Shown: positions 8,255 to 19,115 of the stretch, one piece after another
Layout of the letters: every line of letters starts with the position of its first letter
How positions within the stretch are numbered: the first letter of the stretch is position 1
NCBI RefSeq assembly: GCF_005938625.1
Contig: NZ_VCNJ01000003.1
Location: 1 to 64,000, forward strand
Source of the DNA: Pseudomonas fluorescens
GTDB taxonomy: Bacteria; Pseudomonadota; Gammaproteobacteria; Pseudomonadales; Pseudomonadaceae
Length of the DNA: 64,000 nucleotides
Direction of reading: 5' to 3'
Notes under the pieces: model-generated
The model's input: the letters and a program-made list of their open reading frames with translations, nothing else
The model's database searches: none
Told to the model about the DNA's origin: nothing
Made by a program: the position numbers and the translations under genes

Positions 8255-9393
8255 GAGCGGAGTACCACGCCGCTGTCGTCTTCCCACCACACGTAGACCT
8301 GATCACCCCAGGTCGGACGCGCGCCGCGACGTTCGGCGTTGGCGACGAAGGACTGCACCAGTTTGCCGCTCGGCAATTCAACGTAGAACACCGAGTGACC
8401 GCCGAGGTAGGCGATGTCGTGGACTTTGCCGCTCGACCAGTTGTATTCGCAGGTCGGTTGGTCGGCGGTGACCAGCAGCTTCTCCGGACGGATCGCGTAG
8501 GTCACCGATTTGTCCTGCACCGAGGTGCTGATGCCGTGGCCGACGTAGATCTGCCGGTCGAGGTCTTTGCAAGTGATGGTCGCGTGGCCTTCGGCGTCGT
8601 CGATCACTTCGCCTTCGAAGATGTTGACGTTACCGATGAATTCGCAGACCAGACGGCTGGTCGGGGTTTCGTAGATGTCGATCGGGCTGCCGATCTGCGC
8701 GATCCAGCCCAGGTGCATGATCGCGATGCGCTCGGCCATGGTCATGGCCTCTTCCTGGTCGTGGGTCACCATTACGCAGGTCACGCCGACGCGCTCGATA
8801 ATCTCGACCAGCTCCAGCTGCATTTGCGAACGCAGTTTTTTATCCAGTGCGCCCATCGGTTCGTCGAGCAGCAACAACTTCGGCCGCTTGGCCAGGGAAC
8901 GGGCCAGTGCCACACGCTGACGCTGACCGCCGGACAGTTGATGCGGCTTGCGCTTGGCGTACTGACTCATCTGCACGAGCTTGAGCATTTCGGCCACGCG
9001 AGCATCGACTTCAGCGGCCGGGATCTTGTCCTGCTTGAGGCCGAAGGCGATGTTCTGCGCCACGGTCATGTGCGGGAACAAGGCGTACGACTGGAACATC
9101 ATGTTGATCGGTCGCTCGTACGGCGGCATGTCGGTGATGTCGACGCCGTCGAGGAAAATGCGCCCCTCCGTGGGCCGTTCGAACCCTGCCAGCATCCGCA
9201 GCAGGGTAGATTTGCCCGATCCCGAACCGCCGAGCAGAGCGAAGATTTCGCCCTTTTTGATTTCCAGGGACACATCGTCCACGGCAATCGTCTCGTCGAA
9301 CTTCTTCGTGACCCGGTCGATTTTGACCAACACCTGTTTCGGTGTCTGGTCGCCCTCGAGGGCTTTCTTATAGGCGCCGGAGGCAACTGCCAT
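8251..9393 (-). CDS. spuF: polyamine ABC transporter ATPase (PotG/SpuF)
   Basis: A 380-residue ATPase of the spermidine/putrescine (PotA/PotG) type. Visible are the Walker A motif GGSGSGKST (about residues 55-63), signature LSGGQRQRVALA, Walker B LLLLDEPMGALD and the H-loop VMVTHDQEEAM. A C-terminal TOBE regulatory domain occupies residues 280-380. It hydrolyses ATP on the cytoplasmic face to drive polyamine import through SpuG/SpuH. It follows spuE after a 66-base gap and is coupled to spuG by an ATGA overlap. Confidence 0.95.
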   Translation of the reverse strand: MAVASGAYKKALEGDQTPKQVLVKIDRVTKKFDETIAVDDVSLEIKKGEIFALLGGSGSGKSTLLRMLAGFERPTEGRIFLDGVDITDMPPYERPINMMFQSYALFPHMTVAQNIAFGLKQDKIPAAEVDARVAEMLKLVQMSQYAKRKPHQLSGGQRQRVALARSLAKRPKLLLLDEPMGALDKKLRSQMQLELVEIIERVGVTCVMVTHDQEEAMTMAERIAIMHLGWIAQIGSPIDIYETPTSRLVCEFIGNVNIFEGEVIDDAEGHATITCKDLDRQIYVGHGISTSVQDKSVTYAIRPEKLLVTADQPTCEYNWSSGKVHDIAYLGGHSVFYVELPSGKLVQSFVANAERRGARPTWGDQVYVWWEDDSGVVLRS

Positions 9394-9459
9394 TTACGAA
9401 ACTCCCAGAAAAAAACAATGCAGTCCGCCCCGCAAGGCGAACCCAGGATAGTGTGTGCC

Positions 9460-10686
<1,227 letters not shown>

Positions 10687-10691
10687 TTAAT

Positions 10692-10727
10692 CCGCTGGCC
10701 GCCTTCGCGGGGGACGACGGCCAGCGG
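10692..10727 (-). terminator. hairpin between spuD and spuE
   Basis: ccgctggccg and cggccagcgg form a perfect 10-bp GC-rich stem 19 bases after the spuD stop. It is followed on the minus strand by attaattaaat. It may protect spuD mRNA, or terminate part of transcription so that the binding protein is made in excess over the ATPase and permeases. Confidence 0.6.
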
Positions 10728-10745
10728 TGGTTGCTTCAAACCGGC

Positions 10746-11858
10746 TTATTTACCGGATTTGATCTTGGTCCAGCTGCGGGTCAGGATGCGCTGGGTCGCG
10801 GCCGGCAAGTCGGCAATCGCGTACAGCTTGGCCAGCACGTCAGCCGGTGGATAGACGCCCGGGTCGCTGGTGATGTCTTTATCAACCAGTGGCGTGGCAG
10901 CGGCGTTACCGTTCGGGAAGCGTACGGCATTGGTGATTTCCGCCATGATTTCCGGCTTCTGCAGGAAGGTCATGAACTTGTAGGCGCCTTCGACGTTTTC
11001 GGCATCTTTAGGGATGGCGACCATGTCGTAGAAGCTGCCGGCACCTTCTTTCGGAATGTTGTAGCTGACTTTCACCTTGTCACCGGCTTCAGCCGCGCGG
11101 GACTTGGCCTGGTAGATGTCACCCGAGTAGCCGATCGCTACGCAGATGTTGCCGTTGGCCAGGTCGGAGATGTACTTGGACGAGTGGAAGTAGGCGATCG
11201 AAGGACGCACCTTCATGATCAGCGCTTCAGCCTTGTCGATGTCTTCTTTCTTCTGGCTGTCGGTTGGCAGGCCCAGGTAGTGCAGCGCCACCGGAATCAT
11301 CTCGGTTGGCGAGTCGAGCAGGCTGATGCCGCAGGATTTCAGCTTGGCCGCGTTCTCCGGCTTGAAGATCAGATCCCACGAATCGACCGGCGCGTCGGCG
11401 CCCAGTGCAGCCTTGACCTTCTCGGCGTTGAAGCCGATGCCGATCGAGCCCCACATGTACGGGAAAGCGTGCTCGTTGCCCGGGTCGCTGACCGACACGG
11501 CTTTGAGCAAATCAGTGTTGAGGTTCTTCCAGTTAGGCAGCTTGGACTTGTCCAGCTTCTGGTAGACACCGGCCTTGATCTGCTTGGCGAGGAAGTTGTT
11601 CGACGGCACGACGATGTCGTAGCCGGACTTGCCTGCGAGCAGTTTGGCTTCGAGGGTTTCGTTGCTGTCGAAGACGTCGTAGACGACTTTGATGCCCGAC
11701 TCGTCTTCAAACTTCTTGATGGTGTCCGGGGCGATGTAGTCGGACCAGTTGTAGACGTGCAACACCTTGTCGTCCGCCTGCGCCGCAGCCGCCATGATTC
11801 CCATCAGGGACATGGCGAGCAGAGTCTTGCCAGCGAGCTTTTTGCCTAATGCCTTCAT
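10746..11858 (-). CDS. spuD: periplasmic putrescine-binding protein (PotF/SpuD-like)
   Basis: A 370-residue binding protein with a clear signal peptide (basic start [11 protein letters not shown], hydrophobic core, cleavage near AQADD, residues 26-29). The mature protein opens with [15 protein letters not shown], the polyamine-binding hallmark. It is a paralogue of the next gene, sharing motifs such as [19 protein letters not shown] and [17 protein letters not shown]. As the first of the pair it corresponds to SpuD, which favours putrescine in P. aeruginosa. Hairpins on both sides of the gene suggest its transcript level is set separately within the operon. Confidence 0.93.
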   Translation of the reverse strand: MKALGKKLAGKTLLAMSLMGIMAAAAQADDKVLHVYNWSDYIAPDTIKKFEDESGIKVVYDVFDSNETLEAKLLAGKSGYDIVVPSNNFLAKQIKAGVYQKLDKSKLPNWKNLNTDLLKAVSVSDPGNEHAFPYMWGSIGIGFNAEKVKAALGADAPVDSWDLIFKPENAAKLKSCGISLLDSPTEMIPVALHYLGLPTDSQKKEDIDKAEALIMKVRPSIAYFHSSKYISDLANGNICVAIGYSGDIYQAKSRAAEAGDKVKVSYNIPKEGAGSFYDMVAIPKDAENVEGAYKFMTFLQKPEIMAEITNAVRFPNGNAAATPLVDKDITSDPGVYPPADVLAKLYAIADLPAATQRILTRSWTKIKSGK

Positions 11859-11952
11859 GCGTTAATGCTCCAAATTTTTCTTTTTTGAACCACTTTGTTC
11901 AGCGGCCGAACCCGGACAACTGGAACCGCGGCTAGTCTGGCAAGATCCGAGG

Positions 11953-12023
11953 CGGTCTTTCAAGAAAAGACCAGCCTTTCTGACAGCTTTGAGCGAGCGC
12001 GCCGCGGCTCCCCCGCTCAAAGC
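11953..12023 (-). terminator. two hairpins between spuC and spuD
   Basis: Just after the spuC stop, gctttgagcg and cgctcaaagc (11987-12023) form a 10-bp stem. Further on, ggtcttt and aaagacc (11953-11971) form a second short hairpin. The 172-base gap also leaves room for an internal promoter ahead of spuD. Neither hairpin has a long U tract, so partial attenuation is as likely as full termination. Confidence 0.5.
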
Positions 12024-12030
12024 CTAGCAC

Positions 12031-13395
12031 TTAGCCCTGCAACGCACTGAGGGTCAGGTCCAGGCATTTACGTGCCTTTGTAACCAGCTCATCGATCTCC
12101 GCTTTGCTGATCACCAGCGGCGGCGCAATGATCATGGTGTCGCCCACAGCGCGCATGATCAGGCCGTTGTCGAAGCAGAACTGGCGGCAGATCATGCCGA
12201 CACCCTTGCCTTCGTAACGCTTGCGAGTGGCCTTGTCCTGCACCAGCTCGATCGCGCCCAACAGACCGACTCCGCGAACTTCACCCACCAACGGGTGATC
12301 GTTCAGTTCCCGCAGACGTTTCTGCAAATACGGTGCCGTTTCGTTGTGCGCGTTCTCGATAATTTTTTCATCGCGCAGAATGCGGATGTTTTCCAGACCC
12401 ACCGCTGCTGCCACCGGGTGACCGGAGTAGGTGAAGCCGTGGTTGAAATCGCCGCCTTCGTTGAGCACCGCCACCACGGTGTCGCGCACGATCAGGCCAC
12501 CCATCGGGATGTAACCGGAGGTCAGGCCTTTGGCGATGGTCATCATGTCGGGCGCAAGGTCGTAGAAATCGCTACCGAACCACTCACCGGTACGGCCGAA
12601 ACCACAGATCACTTCGTCCGCCACGAACAGGATGTCGTACTTGGCGAGGATTTCCTTGATGCGCGGCCAGTAGCTGTCGGGCGGAATGATCACGCCGCCG
12701 GCGCCCTGGATCGGCTCGGCAATAAAGGCACCGACGTTGTCGACGCCGACTTCGAGAATCTTCTCCTCCAGCTGATTGGCCGCCCAGATGCCGAACTCTT
12801 CCGGGGACATCTCGCCACCTTCAGCGAACCAGTACGGCTGCGCGATGTGGACGATGCCCGGGATCGGCAAATCGCCTTGTTCGTGCATATACGTCATGCC
12901 ACCGAGGCTCGCGCCGGCCACGGTCGAACCGTGATAACCGTTCTTGCGGCTGATGATGACTTTCTTGTTCGGCTGGCCCTTGATCGCCCAGTAATGGCGA
13001 ACCATGCGCAGCATGGTGTCGTTGCCTTCGGAGCCGGAGCCGGTGAAGAACACGTGGTTCATGCCTTCCGGCGCAACGTCGGCAATCGCCTTGGCCAGTT
13101 CCAGTGCCGGCGGGTGCGCGGTCTGGAAAAACAGGTTGTAGTACGGCAGCTCGCGCATCTGTTTGGCGGCCGCGTCGGCCAGCTCATCGCGACCGTAACC
13201 GATGGCCACGCACCACAGACCGGCCATGCCGTCGAGAATCTTGTTGCCTTCGCTGTCCCACAGGTAAACGCCCTTGGCGTTGGTGATGATCCGCGGGCCC
13301 TTCTCTTTCAGTTGCTTGAAGTCGCTGAACGGGGCCAGGTGGTGATCATTGCTGAGTGCTTGCCACTCGCGGGTTTGCGGGTTGTTGCTGGTCAT
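12031..13395 (-). CDS. spuC: putrescine/polyamine:pyruvate aminotransferase SpuC
   Basis: A 454-residue class-III (subgroup II) PLP-dependent aminotransferase. The PLP-site pattern includes [10 protein letters not shown], the cofactor Asp in [14 protein letters not shown], and the Schiff-base Lys in [16 protein letters not shown] (about residue 287). SpuC moves the amino group of putrescine or its derivatives to pyruvate. It sits between spuB and the transporter genes, as in P. aeruginosa. AAGGAG precedes the ATG. With SpuB and SpuI it gives the cell alternative transamination and gamma-glutamylation routes for polyamines. Confidence 0.94.
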   Translation of the reverse strand: MTSNNPQTREWQALSNDHHLAPFSDFKQLKEKGPRIITNAKGVYLWDSEGNKILDGMAGLWCVAIGYGRDELADAAAKQMRELPYYNLFFQTAHPPALELAKAIADVAPEGMNHVFFTGSGSEGNDTMLRMVRHYWAIKGQPNKKVIISRKNGYHGSTVAGASLGGMTYMHEQGDLPIPGIVHIAQPYWFAEGGEMSPEEFGIWAANQLEEKILEVGVDNVGAFIAEPIQGAGGVIIPPDSYWPRIKEILAKYDILFVADEVICGFGRTGEWFGSDFYDLAPDMMTIAKGLTSGYIPMGGLIVRDTVVAVLNEGGDFNHGFTYSGHPVAAAVGLENIRILRDEKIIENAHNETAPYLQKRLRELNDHPLVGEVRGVGLLGAIELVQDKATRKRYEGKGVGMICRQFCFDNGLIMRAVGDTMIIAPPLVISKAEIDELVTKARKCLDLTLSALQG

Positions 13396-13451
13396 GCCAA
13401 TTCTCCTTGTTATCGGTGAAGGCGCGGCCGCTGAGGACCGCGCCCGGCGTA

Positions 13452-14810
13452 TCAGACGGCGAAGAGCAGGTACTCACGCTCCCAGGAACTGATCACGCGC
13501 TTGAAGTTTTCATGCTCGGCCCGTTTTACCGCGACGTAGCCAGTGATGAAGGTTTTGCCCAGGTACTTCTCGATGGTCGCGCTGTTTTCCATACGTTCCA
13601 GCGCATCTTCGATGGTCAGCGGCAGGCGCAGGTTGCGGCGCTCATAACCACGACCGACCACCGGCGCGCTCGGGTTGAGGCCTTCGACCATGCCGATGTA
13701 ACCGCAGAGCAGGCTCGCGGCAATCGCCAGGTACGGGTTGGCGTCGGCGCCCGGCAGACGGTTTTCCACGCGGCGGTTCTGCGGGCCGGCATCTGGCACG
13801 CGCAGGCCAACGGTGCGGTTTTCTTCGCCCCACTCGACGTTCACCGGTGCCGAGGTGTCCGGCAGGAAGCGGCGGAACGAGTTGACGTTCGGTGCGAACA
13901 GCGGCAGCAATTCCGGGATCAGTTTCTGCAGACCACCGATGTGGTGCAGGAACAGTTGGCTCATGGTTCCGTCTTCATTGGAGAAGACGTTCTTGCCGGT
14001 TTCGATGTCGATGATGCTCTGGTGCAAGTGCATCGCACTGCCCGGCTCGCCCGTCATCGGCTTGGCCATAAAGGTCGCGGCGACGTCGTGCTTGAGTGCG
14101 GCTTCACGCATGGTGCGCTTGAACACCAGGATCTGGTCGGCCAGTGACAGTGCGTCGCCGTGACGGAAGTTGATTTCCATCTGCGCCGTGCCGTCTTCGT
14201 GGATCAGCGTGTCGAGGTCCAGCTCCTGCAGTTCGCACCAGTCGTAGACGTCCTCGAACAGCGGGTCGAATTCGTTCGCCGCTTCAATGGAGAACGACTG
14301 ACGACCGATTTCCGGACGGCCCGAGCGACCGATCGGCGGCTGCAACGGATAGTCAGGGTCGTCGCTGCGCTTGGTCAGGTAGAACTCCATTTCCGGCGCC
14401 ACGATCGGCTGCCAGCCTTTGTCGGCATAGAGTTTCAGGACTTTCTTGAGGACGTTGCGCGGCGATAGCTCAATCGGGTTGCCTTGCTTGTCGTAGGTGT
14501 CGTGGATCACCTGCGCGGTCGGCTCGATGGCCCACGGCACCAGGTACACGGCGTTCTGGTCGGGGCGGCAGATCATGTCGATGTCGGCCGGGTCGAGCAG
14601 TTCGTAATAGATGTCGTCTTCGACGTAGTCGCCGGTCACGGTCTGCAACAGCACGCTCTCGGGCAGGCGCATGCCTTTTTCGGCGATGAACTTGTTGGTC
14701 GGCGAGATCTTGCCCCGGGTGATCCCGGTCAAGTCGGCGATCATGCATTCGACTTCTGTGATCTTGTGGTCTTTCAACCAATCGGTGAGCTGGTCGAGGT
14801 TGTTACTCAT
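13452..14810 (-). CDS. spuB: gamma-glutamylpolyamine synthetase SpuB (glutamine-synthetase fold)
   Basis: A 452-residue protein of the glutamine-synthetase superfamily, type III/PuuA-like. Visible are the N-terminal beta-grasp part, EMEFYL as a metal-binding Glu site, the ATP/glutamate segments [18 protein letters not shown] and [18 protein letters not shown]. PuuA-type enzymes ligate glutamate to a polyamine with ATP. It is a paralogue of SpuI across the divergent promoter. In the canonical spu operon it follows spuA; here a truncated spuA lies just upstream. AGAGG supports the start. Confidence 0.93.
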   Translation of the reverse strand: MSNNLDQLTDWLKDHKITEVECMIADLTGITRGKISPTNKFIAEKGMRLPESVLLQTVTGDYVEDDIYYELLDPADIDMICRPDQNAVYLVPWAIEPTAQVIHDTYDKQGNPIELSPRNVLKKVLKLYADKGWQPIVAPEMEFYLTKRSDDPDYPLQPPIGRSGRPEIGRQSFSIEAANEFDPLFEDVYDWCELQELDLDTLIHEDGTAQMEINFRHGDALSLADQILVFKRTMREAALKHDVAATFMAKPMTGEPGSAMHLHQSIIDIETGKNVFSNEDGTMSQLFLHHIGGLQKLIPELLPLFAPNVNSFRRFLPDTSAPVNVEWGEENRTVGLRVPDAGPQNRRVENRLPGADANPYLAIAASLLCGYIGMVEGLNPSAPVVGRGYERRNLRLPLTIEDALERMENSATIEKYLGKTFITGYVAVKRAEHENFKRVISSWEREYLLFAV

Positions 14811-14904
14811 AAATGCCTCTGGGCTGAGTCTCCTGACGTGATGTCAGGCAAAGTTTGACGCGTGGAGCGTCGCGTTAAAGGTGGCTTGCTCGCGCAGTAC
14901 CGGC

Positions 14905-15261
14905 TTATGCCTGGCACCGCGCATAGACAATGAAAGAGGAGCTTACCTGCCCTTTACGCTGGCGTTGCATTTCCTGTGCACAGTCCAGGCGTGCAGAATC
15001 ATGAGCACGGCTTGAGAAGCGGCACAGGCTTTGGGAGTGAAAGCGATCTATATTGGAGGGGGACGCCATAAACAGGATGCTTTCCCGTACGTCCAGAATA
15101 TCGGACGCTGACGCTTGAACGGTCATGGACGGGAACATCATCGGCAAGCGGCAAGCCATGCTGGCTGCGCTACGGACGGATTTGTCGCCACTGATGTGAT
15201 GAGCATGCAGACCGGACTGTTGCGAGCAGTCGGTGATGCCGATTAACGGCAGGCGAGACAT
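14905..15261 (-). pseudogene. spuA: N-terminal remnant of spuA (gamma-glutamylpolyamine amidohydrolase)
   Basis: The 118-codon reading frame starts MSRLPLIGIT and contains GLHAHHISGDKSVR and ILFMASPSNIDRFH, the characteristic N-terminal part of SpuA/PuuD class-I glutamine amidotransferase-like hydrolases, which are normally about 250 residues. Similarity ends near residue 85-100, and the frame stops before any catalytic GICRG-type Cys or the His/Glu of the triad could occur. The position, first in the spuABCDEFGH operon and divergent from spuI, is exactly that of spuA. Several conserved-looking positions are changed. I infer a deletion-decayed gene whose 5' end stays open; whether the stub is translated is unknown. 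A working copy may exist elsewhere. Confidence 0.78.
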
Positions 15262-15539
15262 GAAGCACCCCGGTATTATTGCTGTTATGGGTTTGATCGG
15301 AGCTTAGCCTTGTTCATTTTTTTACACAACACCCCCGTAAAAAATACAACACGGCCTGCTCAAGCCCGCGGGTGCCCAGCGTCCCAAGGGCCAAAAATCG
15401 CCCGAAAGTGCCCCATAAATGCCCTCACAGCGCTTTTTTAGGGCAAAAAAGGCCTCGCTTGACTTCGGCAGGCCGTTCGGGTTGACTGAAACCAGAAAAG
15501 ATCAATGATTGATATTTTTAACAACAAAGGTGTTGCATC
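15262..15539. promoter_or_regulatory. divergent spu control region
   Basis: This 278-base gap separates the leftward spu operon from spuI. It is much more AT-rich than its surroundings, with runs such as catttttttac at 15317 and tgattgatatttttaac near 15505. It must contain both promoters. I found no convincing sigma-54 site and cannot assign -35/-10 boxes with confidence. AAGGTG lies nine bases before the spuI ATG. Confidence 0.6.
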
Positions 15540-16916
15540 ATGTCGGTACCCCCGCGTGCCGTTCAGCTTAACGAAGCGAACGCGTTCCTTAAGGAACATC
15601 CTGAGGTTCTGTACGTTGACCTTCTGATTGCGGATATGAATGGTGTGGTGCGCGGCAAGCGCATTGAACGCACCAGCCTCCACAAGGTTTACGAGAAAGG
15701 CATCAACCTGCCGGCCTCTCTATTTGCTCTGGATATCAATGGTTCTACGGTGGAAAGCACCGGCCTGGGCCTGGACATCGGCGACGCCGATCGTATCTGC
15801 TATCCGATCCCCGATACCCTGTGCAACGAGCCATGGCAGAAGCGCCCGACCGCGCAACTGTTGATGACCATGCACGAACTCGAAGGTGACCCATTCTTCG
15901 CCGATCCACGCGAAGTGCTCCGTCAAGTTGTTGCAAAGTTTGACGAGCTGGGCCTGACCATCTGCGCCGCCTTCGAACTAGAGTTCTACCTGATCGACCA
16001 GGAAAACGTGAACGGCCGCCCTCAGCCGCCACGCTCGCCGATCTCCGGCAAGCGCCCGCACTCGACGCAGGTCTACCTGATCGACGACCTCGACGAATAC
16101 GTCGACTGCCTCCAGGACATTCTGGAAGGTGCCAAAGAGCAAGGCATTCCGGCCGACGCCATCGTCAAGGAAAGTGCCCCGGCGCAGTTCGAAGTGAACC
16201 TGCACCACGTCGCCGACCCGATCAAGGCATGCGACTACGCGGTACTGCTCAAGCGTCTGATCAAGAACATCGCCTACGACCATGAGATGGACACCACCTT
16301 CATGGCCAAGCCGTACCCGGGCCAGGCAGGTAATGGTCTGCACGTACACATTTCGATTCTGGATAAAGAAGGCAAAAACATTTTTGCCAGCGAGGATCCC
16401 GAGCAGAACGCCGCGCTGCGTCACGCGATCGGCGGTGTGCTCGAGACCCTGCCCGCGCAGATGGCTTTCCTCTGCCCGAACGTCAACTCGTACCGTCGTT
16501 TCGGCGCACAGTTCTACGTGCCGAACTCGCCGTGCTGGGGCCTGGACAACCGCACCGTGGCGATTCGCGTACCGACCGGCTCGTCCGATGCCGTGCGTAT
16601 CGAACACCGCGTTGCCGGCGCCGACGCCAACCCGTACCTGCTGATGGCTTCGGTACTGGCCGGCGTGCACCACGGTCTGACCAACAAGATCGAACCGGGC
16701 GCGCCTGTCGAAGGCAACAGCTACGAGCAGAACGAACAAAGCCTGCCGAACAACTTGCGCGATGCATTGCGCGAGCTGGACGACAGCGAGGTAATGGCCA
16801 AGTACATCGATCCGAAGTACATCGATATCTTCGTCGCCTGCAAGGAAAGCGAGCTGGAGGAGTTCGAACACTCCATCTCCGACCTTGAGTACAACTGGTA
16901 TCTGCATACCGTTTAA
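15540..16916 (+). CDS. spuI: gamma-glutamylpolyamine synthetase SpuI (glutamine-synthetase fold)
   Basis: A 458-residue glutamine-synthetase superfamily enzyme, distinct from but related to SpuB. It shows the FELEFYLID metal-site segment, MAKPYPGQAGNGLHVHIS, and the C-terminal [15 protein letters not shown] motif. Family members attach glutamate to the amino groups of putrescine, spermidine or cadaverine, opening the gamma-glutamyl catabolic path to GABA or glutarate. It is divergent from the spu operon, matching P. aeruginosa PA0296. A strong terminator follows. Confidence 0.93.
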   Translation: MSVPPRAVQLNEANAFLKEHPEVLYVDLLIADMNGVVRGKRIERTSLHKVYEKGINLPASLFALDINGSTVESTGLGLDIGDADRICYPIPDTLCNEPWQKRPTAQLLMTMHELEGDPFFADPREVLRQVVAKFDELGLTICAAFELEFYLIDQENVNGRPQPPRSPISGKRPHSTQVYLIDDLDEYVDCLQDILEGAKEQGIPADAIVKESAPAQFEVNLHHVADPIKACDYAVLLKRLIKNIAYDHEMDTTFMAKPYPGQAGNGLHVHISILDKEGKNIFASEDPEQNAALRHAIGGVLETLPAQMAFLCPNVNSYRRFGAQFYVPNSPCWGLDNRTVAIRVPTGSSDAVRIEHRVAGADANPYLLMASVLAGVHHGLTNKIEPGAPVEGNSYEQNEQSLPNNLRDALRELDDSEVMAKYIDPKYIDIFVACKESELEEFEHSISDLEYNWYLHTV

Positions 16917-16936
16917 GCGGGTTGCGAACCAGATAA

Positions 16937-16974
16937 AAACGCCGTCGGCTGTCATAGCCCACGGCGTTTTTTAT
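16937..16974 (+). terminator. rho-independent terminator of spuI
   Basis: aacgccgt and acggcgtt form the stem, with a 15-base loop, and are followed by a T run (ttttttat). It begins about 20 bases after the spuI stop. Confidence 0.85.
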
Positions 16975-17022
16975 GGCCGAACACAAATTCCTGGTGTTGG
17001 GGTGAATGGCCGCCTGCGGCGG

Positions 17023-17112
17023 TTCGCGAGCAAGCTCGCTCCCACAGGGATCTCCATTCAACATGACTTGTGCGTACACAGTAGATCCCCTGTGGGAGCG
17101 AGCTTGCTCCGG
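17023..17112. repeat. REP doublet, 'gcgagcaagctcgctccc' type
   Basis: Inverted halves at 17023-17046 and 17091-17112 with a 44-base spacer, same family as at 43 and 28274. It lies between the spuI terminator and the TetR-type gene. Confidence 0.87.
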
Positions 17113-17192
17113 GCGGCGTTCCGACGAAAGCGGCAGACAAGACAACGCACAAGCCGGCTCGTACAATGCCCGCTGCCCCGCAGGAGACTTCC

Positions 17193-17819
17193 ATGACGCG
17201 ACCCGCCCCCGTCCGCAAACCCCGTGCCCGCAGTCAGGCGCGCATCGATTCGATACTCGACGCCGCGCGCACGCTGCTGGCTGCCGAGGGCGTGGCCAGT
17301 CTGTCGATCTACAGCGTCGCCGAGCGCGCGCAGATTCCGCCCTCCTCTGTGTACCACTTCTTCGCCAGCGTCCCGGCGCTGCTCGAAGCACTGACGGCGG
17401 ATGTCCACGCCGCGTTTCGCGCCTGCCTGCAAGCACCAATCGATCATGAAGCCCTGCATGACTGGCGCGATTTATCGCGGCTGGTCGAGCAACGCATGCT
17501 GGAGATCTATGACGAAGACGCGGCGGCGCGTCAGTTGATTCTTGCCCAGCATGGTTTGACCGAAGTGACTCAGGCTGACCGTCAGCACGACATCGAATTG
17601 GGCGATCTGATGCACAAGCTGTTCGATCATCACTTCGAGTTGCCGAGGCTGCCGGAGGATGTCGATGTGTTTGCCCTGGCGATGGAGTTGGGTGACCGGG
17701 TTTATGCGCGCTCGGTGCAGCAACATGGGCAGATCACCCCGCGCATGGCCGAGGAAGGGATGCGCGTGTTTGATGCTTATATCGGCCTGTATTTGCCACC
17801 TTACCTGCCCAAGCGCTGA
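17193..17819 (+). CDS. TetR/AcrR-family transcriptional regulator
   Basis: A 208-residue regulator. The N-terminal helix-turn-helix (about residues 12-58) contains ILDAARTLLAAEGVASLSIYSVAERAQ and PPSSVYHFFASV; the C-terminal half is an alpha-helical ligand domain without recognisable specificity. The ATG at 17193 follows CAGGAGA and removes a short alternative N-terminus. It is convergent with the ssu operon. I recall a TetR gene in the same place beside ssu in P. putida KT2440, so it may belong to the sulfur block, but its target is not shown. Confidence 0.9.
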   Translation: MTRPAPVRKPRARSQARIDSILDAARTLLAAEGVASLSIYSVAERAQIPPSSVYHFFASVPALLEALTADVHAAFRACLQAPIDHEALHDWRDLSRLVEQRMLEIYDEDAAARQLILAQHGLTEVTQADRQHDIELGDLMHKLFDHHFELPRLPEDVDVFALAMELGDRVYARSVQQHGQITPRMAEEGMRVFDAYIGLYLPPYLPKR

Positions 17820-17823
17820 GCCA

Positions 17824-17926
17824 TGATCGTTCCCACGCTCTGCGTGGGAATGCAGCCCGTGACGCTCCGCGTCACTGGACGCAGAGCGTCCCAAGAGGCA
17901 TTCCCACGCGGAGCATGGGAACGATC
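17824..17926. repeat. long inverted repeat, 'gatcgttcccacgctctgcgtgggaatg' type, copy 1
   Basis: The ends gatcgttcccacgct and agcatgggaacgatc are inverted, with nested small hairpins (cccacgctctgcgtggg; gtgacgctccgcgtcac) and an interior of similar style. A related copy lies at 22931-23050 at the other end of the ssu operon. Confidence 0.85.
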
Positions 17927-17936
17927 GCCAGGCACA

Positions 17937-17976
17937 AAAAACCCCGCAGGGCTCGCGCCGTTCGGGGTTGTTTTTT
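17937..17976. terminator. terminator between the TetR-type gene and ssuF, possibly bidirectional
   Basis: aaccccg and cggggtt form a 7-bp stem around a 15-base loop, flanked by an A run on the left and a T run on the right. It can end transcription of ssuF (minus strand) and of the TetR-type gene (plus strand). Confidence 0.75.
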
Positions 17977-17986
17977 GCTCACCGGC

Positions 17987-18202
17987 TTACAACTTGGCGA
18001 TCGACACCTCGGTGGATTTCACAAAAGCGATCACTTCGCTGCCGACCACCAGTTCCAGCTCTTTGACCGAGCGGGTGGTGATCACCGAAGTGACGATGCC
18101 CGAAGCGGTCTGCACGTCGATTTCCGACAGCACGTCGCCGAGGACGATTTCCTTGATCGAGCCTTTGAACTGGTTACGGACGTTGATGGCTTTGATAGTC
18201 AT
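17987..18202 (-). CDS. ssuF: molybdopterin-binding (Mop/TOBE) protein SsuF
   Basis: A 71-residue protein made of a single Mop (TOBE) domain: MTIKAINVRNQFKG at the start, and the typical ITTRSVKELEL and GSEVIAFVKSTEV strands. Such proteins bind molybdate or molybdopterin oligomerically. In P. putida the ssuEADCBF operon ends with this gene and ssuF is needed for sulfonate use, although why a Mop protein is needed is unclear. The ATG at 18202 follows AGGAGA. About 100 bases separate it from ssuB. Confidence 0.9.
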   Translation of the reverse strand: MTIKAINVRNQFKGSIKEIVLGDVLSEIDVQTASGIVTSVITTRSVKELELVVGSEVIAFVKSTEVSIAKL

Positions 18203-18308
18203 GATATTTCTCCTGAGGTCGAAATAAGCGGCAAGTGACAAGCTTCAAGCGGCAAGCAAAAGCACAGCGCTTCTACTTGTAGCTTGTAGCTTGAGGCTCG
18301 CAGCTGCT

Positions 18309-19115
18309 TCATTGCGCCCAACGCAGTTGCGTAGGCAGTGGTGAAACAGGTTCCGGCGCCGGCGGTTCGCCGGGCAGGGAGAGAACACGGTTAAGCACTT
18401 CGGTTTCCAACGCTGCCAGTCGGTGTGAACCACGCACTCGCGGCCGCGGCAGTTCCACATGCAGATCAAGACCGACTTCACCGTCCTCGATCAGAATCAC
18501 CCGGTCGGCAATCGCCACCGCTTCGCTGACGTCGTGGGTCACCAGCAACACGGTGAAGCCGTGTTGCTGCCAGAGACGTTCGATCAGTTGCTGCATTTCA
18601 ATGCGGGTCAGCGCGTCCAGTGCGCCGAGCGGTTCGTCGAGCAACAGCAGACGCGGTTGATGGATCAGCGCACGGGCCAGCGCAACGCGCTGCTTTTGTC
18701 CGCCCGACAACGCTGCCGGCCACTCATTGGCACGATCCGCCAGACCCACCGCGTCCAGTGCTTCGAGCGCCTTCGGACGCCAGTTGCCTTTAAGGCCCAA
18801 GCCGACGTTGTCGATGATCTTTTTCCATGGCAGCAGCCGTGCTTCCTGGAACATCAATCGGGTGTCTTCCCGCGCATCGCTGAGCGGCGCGGCACCTGCG
18901 AGCAAGTCGCCGCCAGTCGGTTGATCGAGGCCGGCGAGCAAGCGCAGCAAAGTACTTTTGCCGCAGCCACTGCGCCCGACCACGGCGACGAATTGCCCCG
19001 CCGGAATATGCAGATCAATGTCACGCAGCACCTGCCGCGAACCGAAGGTTTTCTGCAGGTTGCGCACCGCCAGCGGAATCCCGCGCAGCAGGCGTGGAGG
19101 TTGTTGAGCGGTCAT
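18309..19115 (-). CDS. ssuB: alkanesulfonate ABC transporter ATPase SsuB
   Basis: A 268-residue ATPase of the nitrate/sulfonate/bicarbonate class. The motifs are Walker [14 protein letters not shown] (about residues 47-59), signature [12 protein letters not shown], Walker [13 protein letters not shown], and the H-loop [12 protein letters not shown] chose ATG 19115, preceded by AGGAGGT and overlapping the ssuC stop by four bases. It powers import of aliphatic sulfonates through SsuC. The C-terminal 50 residues are Pro-rich and probably not structured. Confidence 0.94.
   Translation of the reverse strand: MTAQQPPRLLRGIPLAVRNLQKTFGSRQVLRDIDLHIPAGQFVAVVGRSGCGKSTLLRLLAGLDQPTGGDLLAGAAPLSDAREDTRLMFQEARLLPWKKIIDNVGLGLKGNWRPKALEALDAVGLADRANEWPAALSGGQKQRVALARALIHQPRLLLLDEPLGALDALTRIEMQQLIERLWQQHGFTVLLVTHDVSEAVAIADRVILIEDGEVGLDLHVELPRPRVRGSHRLAALETEVLNRVLSLPGEPPAPEPVSPLPTQLRWAQ

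Noticed and set aside
15340..15400. Sigma-54-like element in the spu control region (tgggcacccgcgggc on the minus strand)
   Set aside because: The distance between the GG and GC is one base short of the strict 10, and the -12 element is absent.
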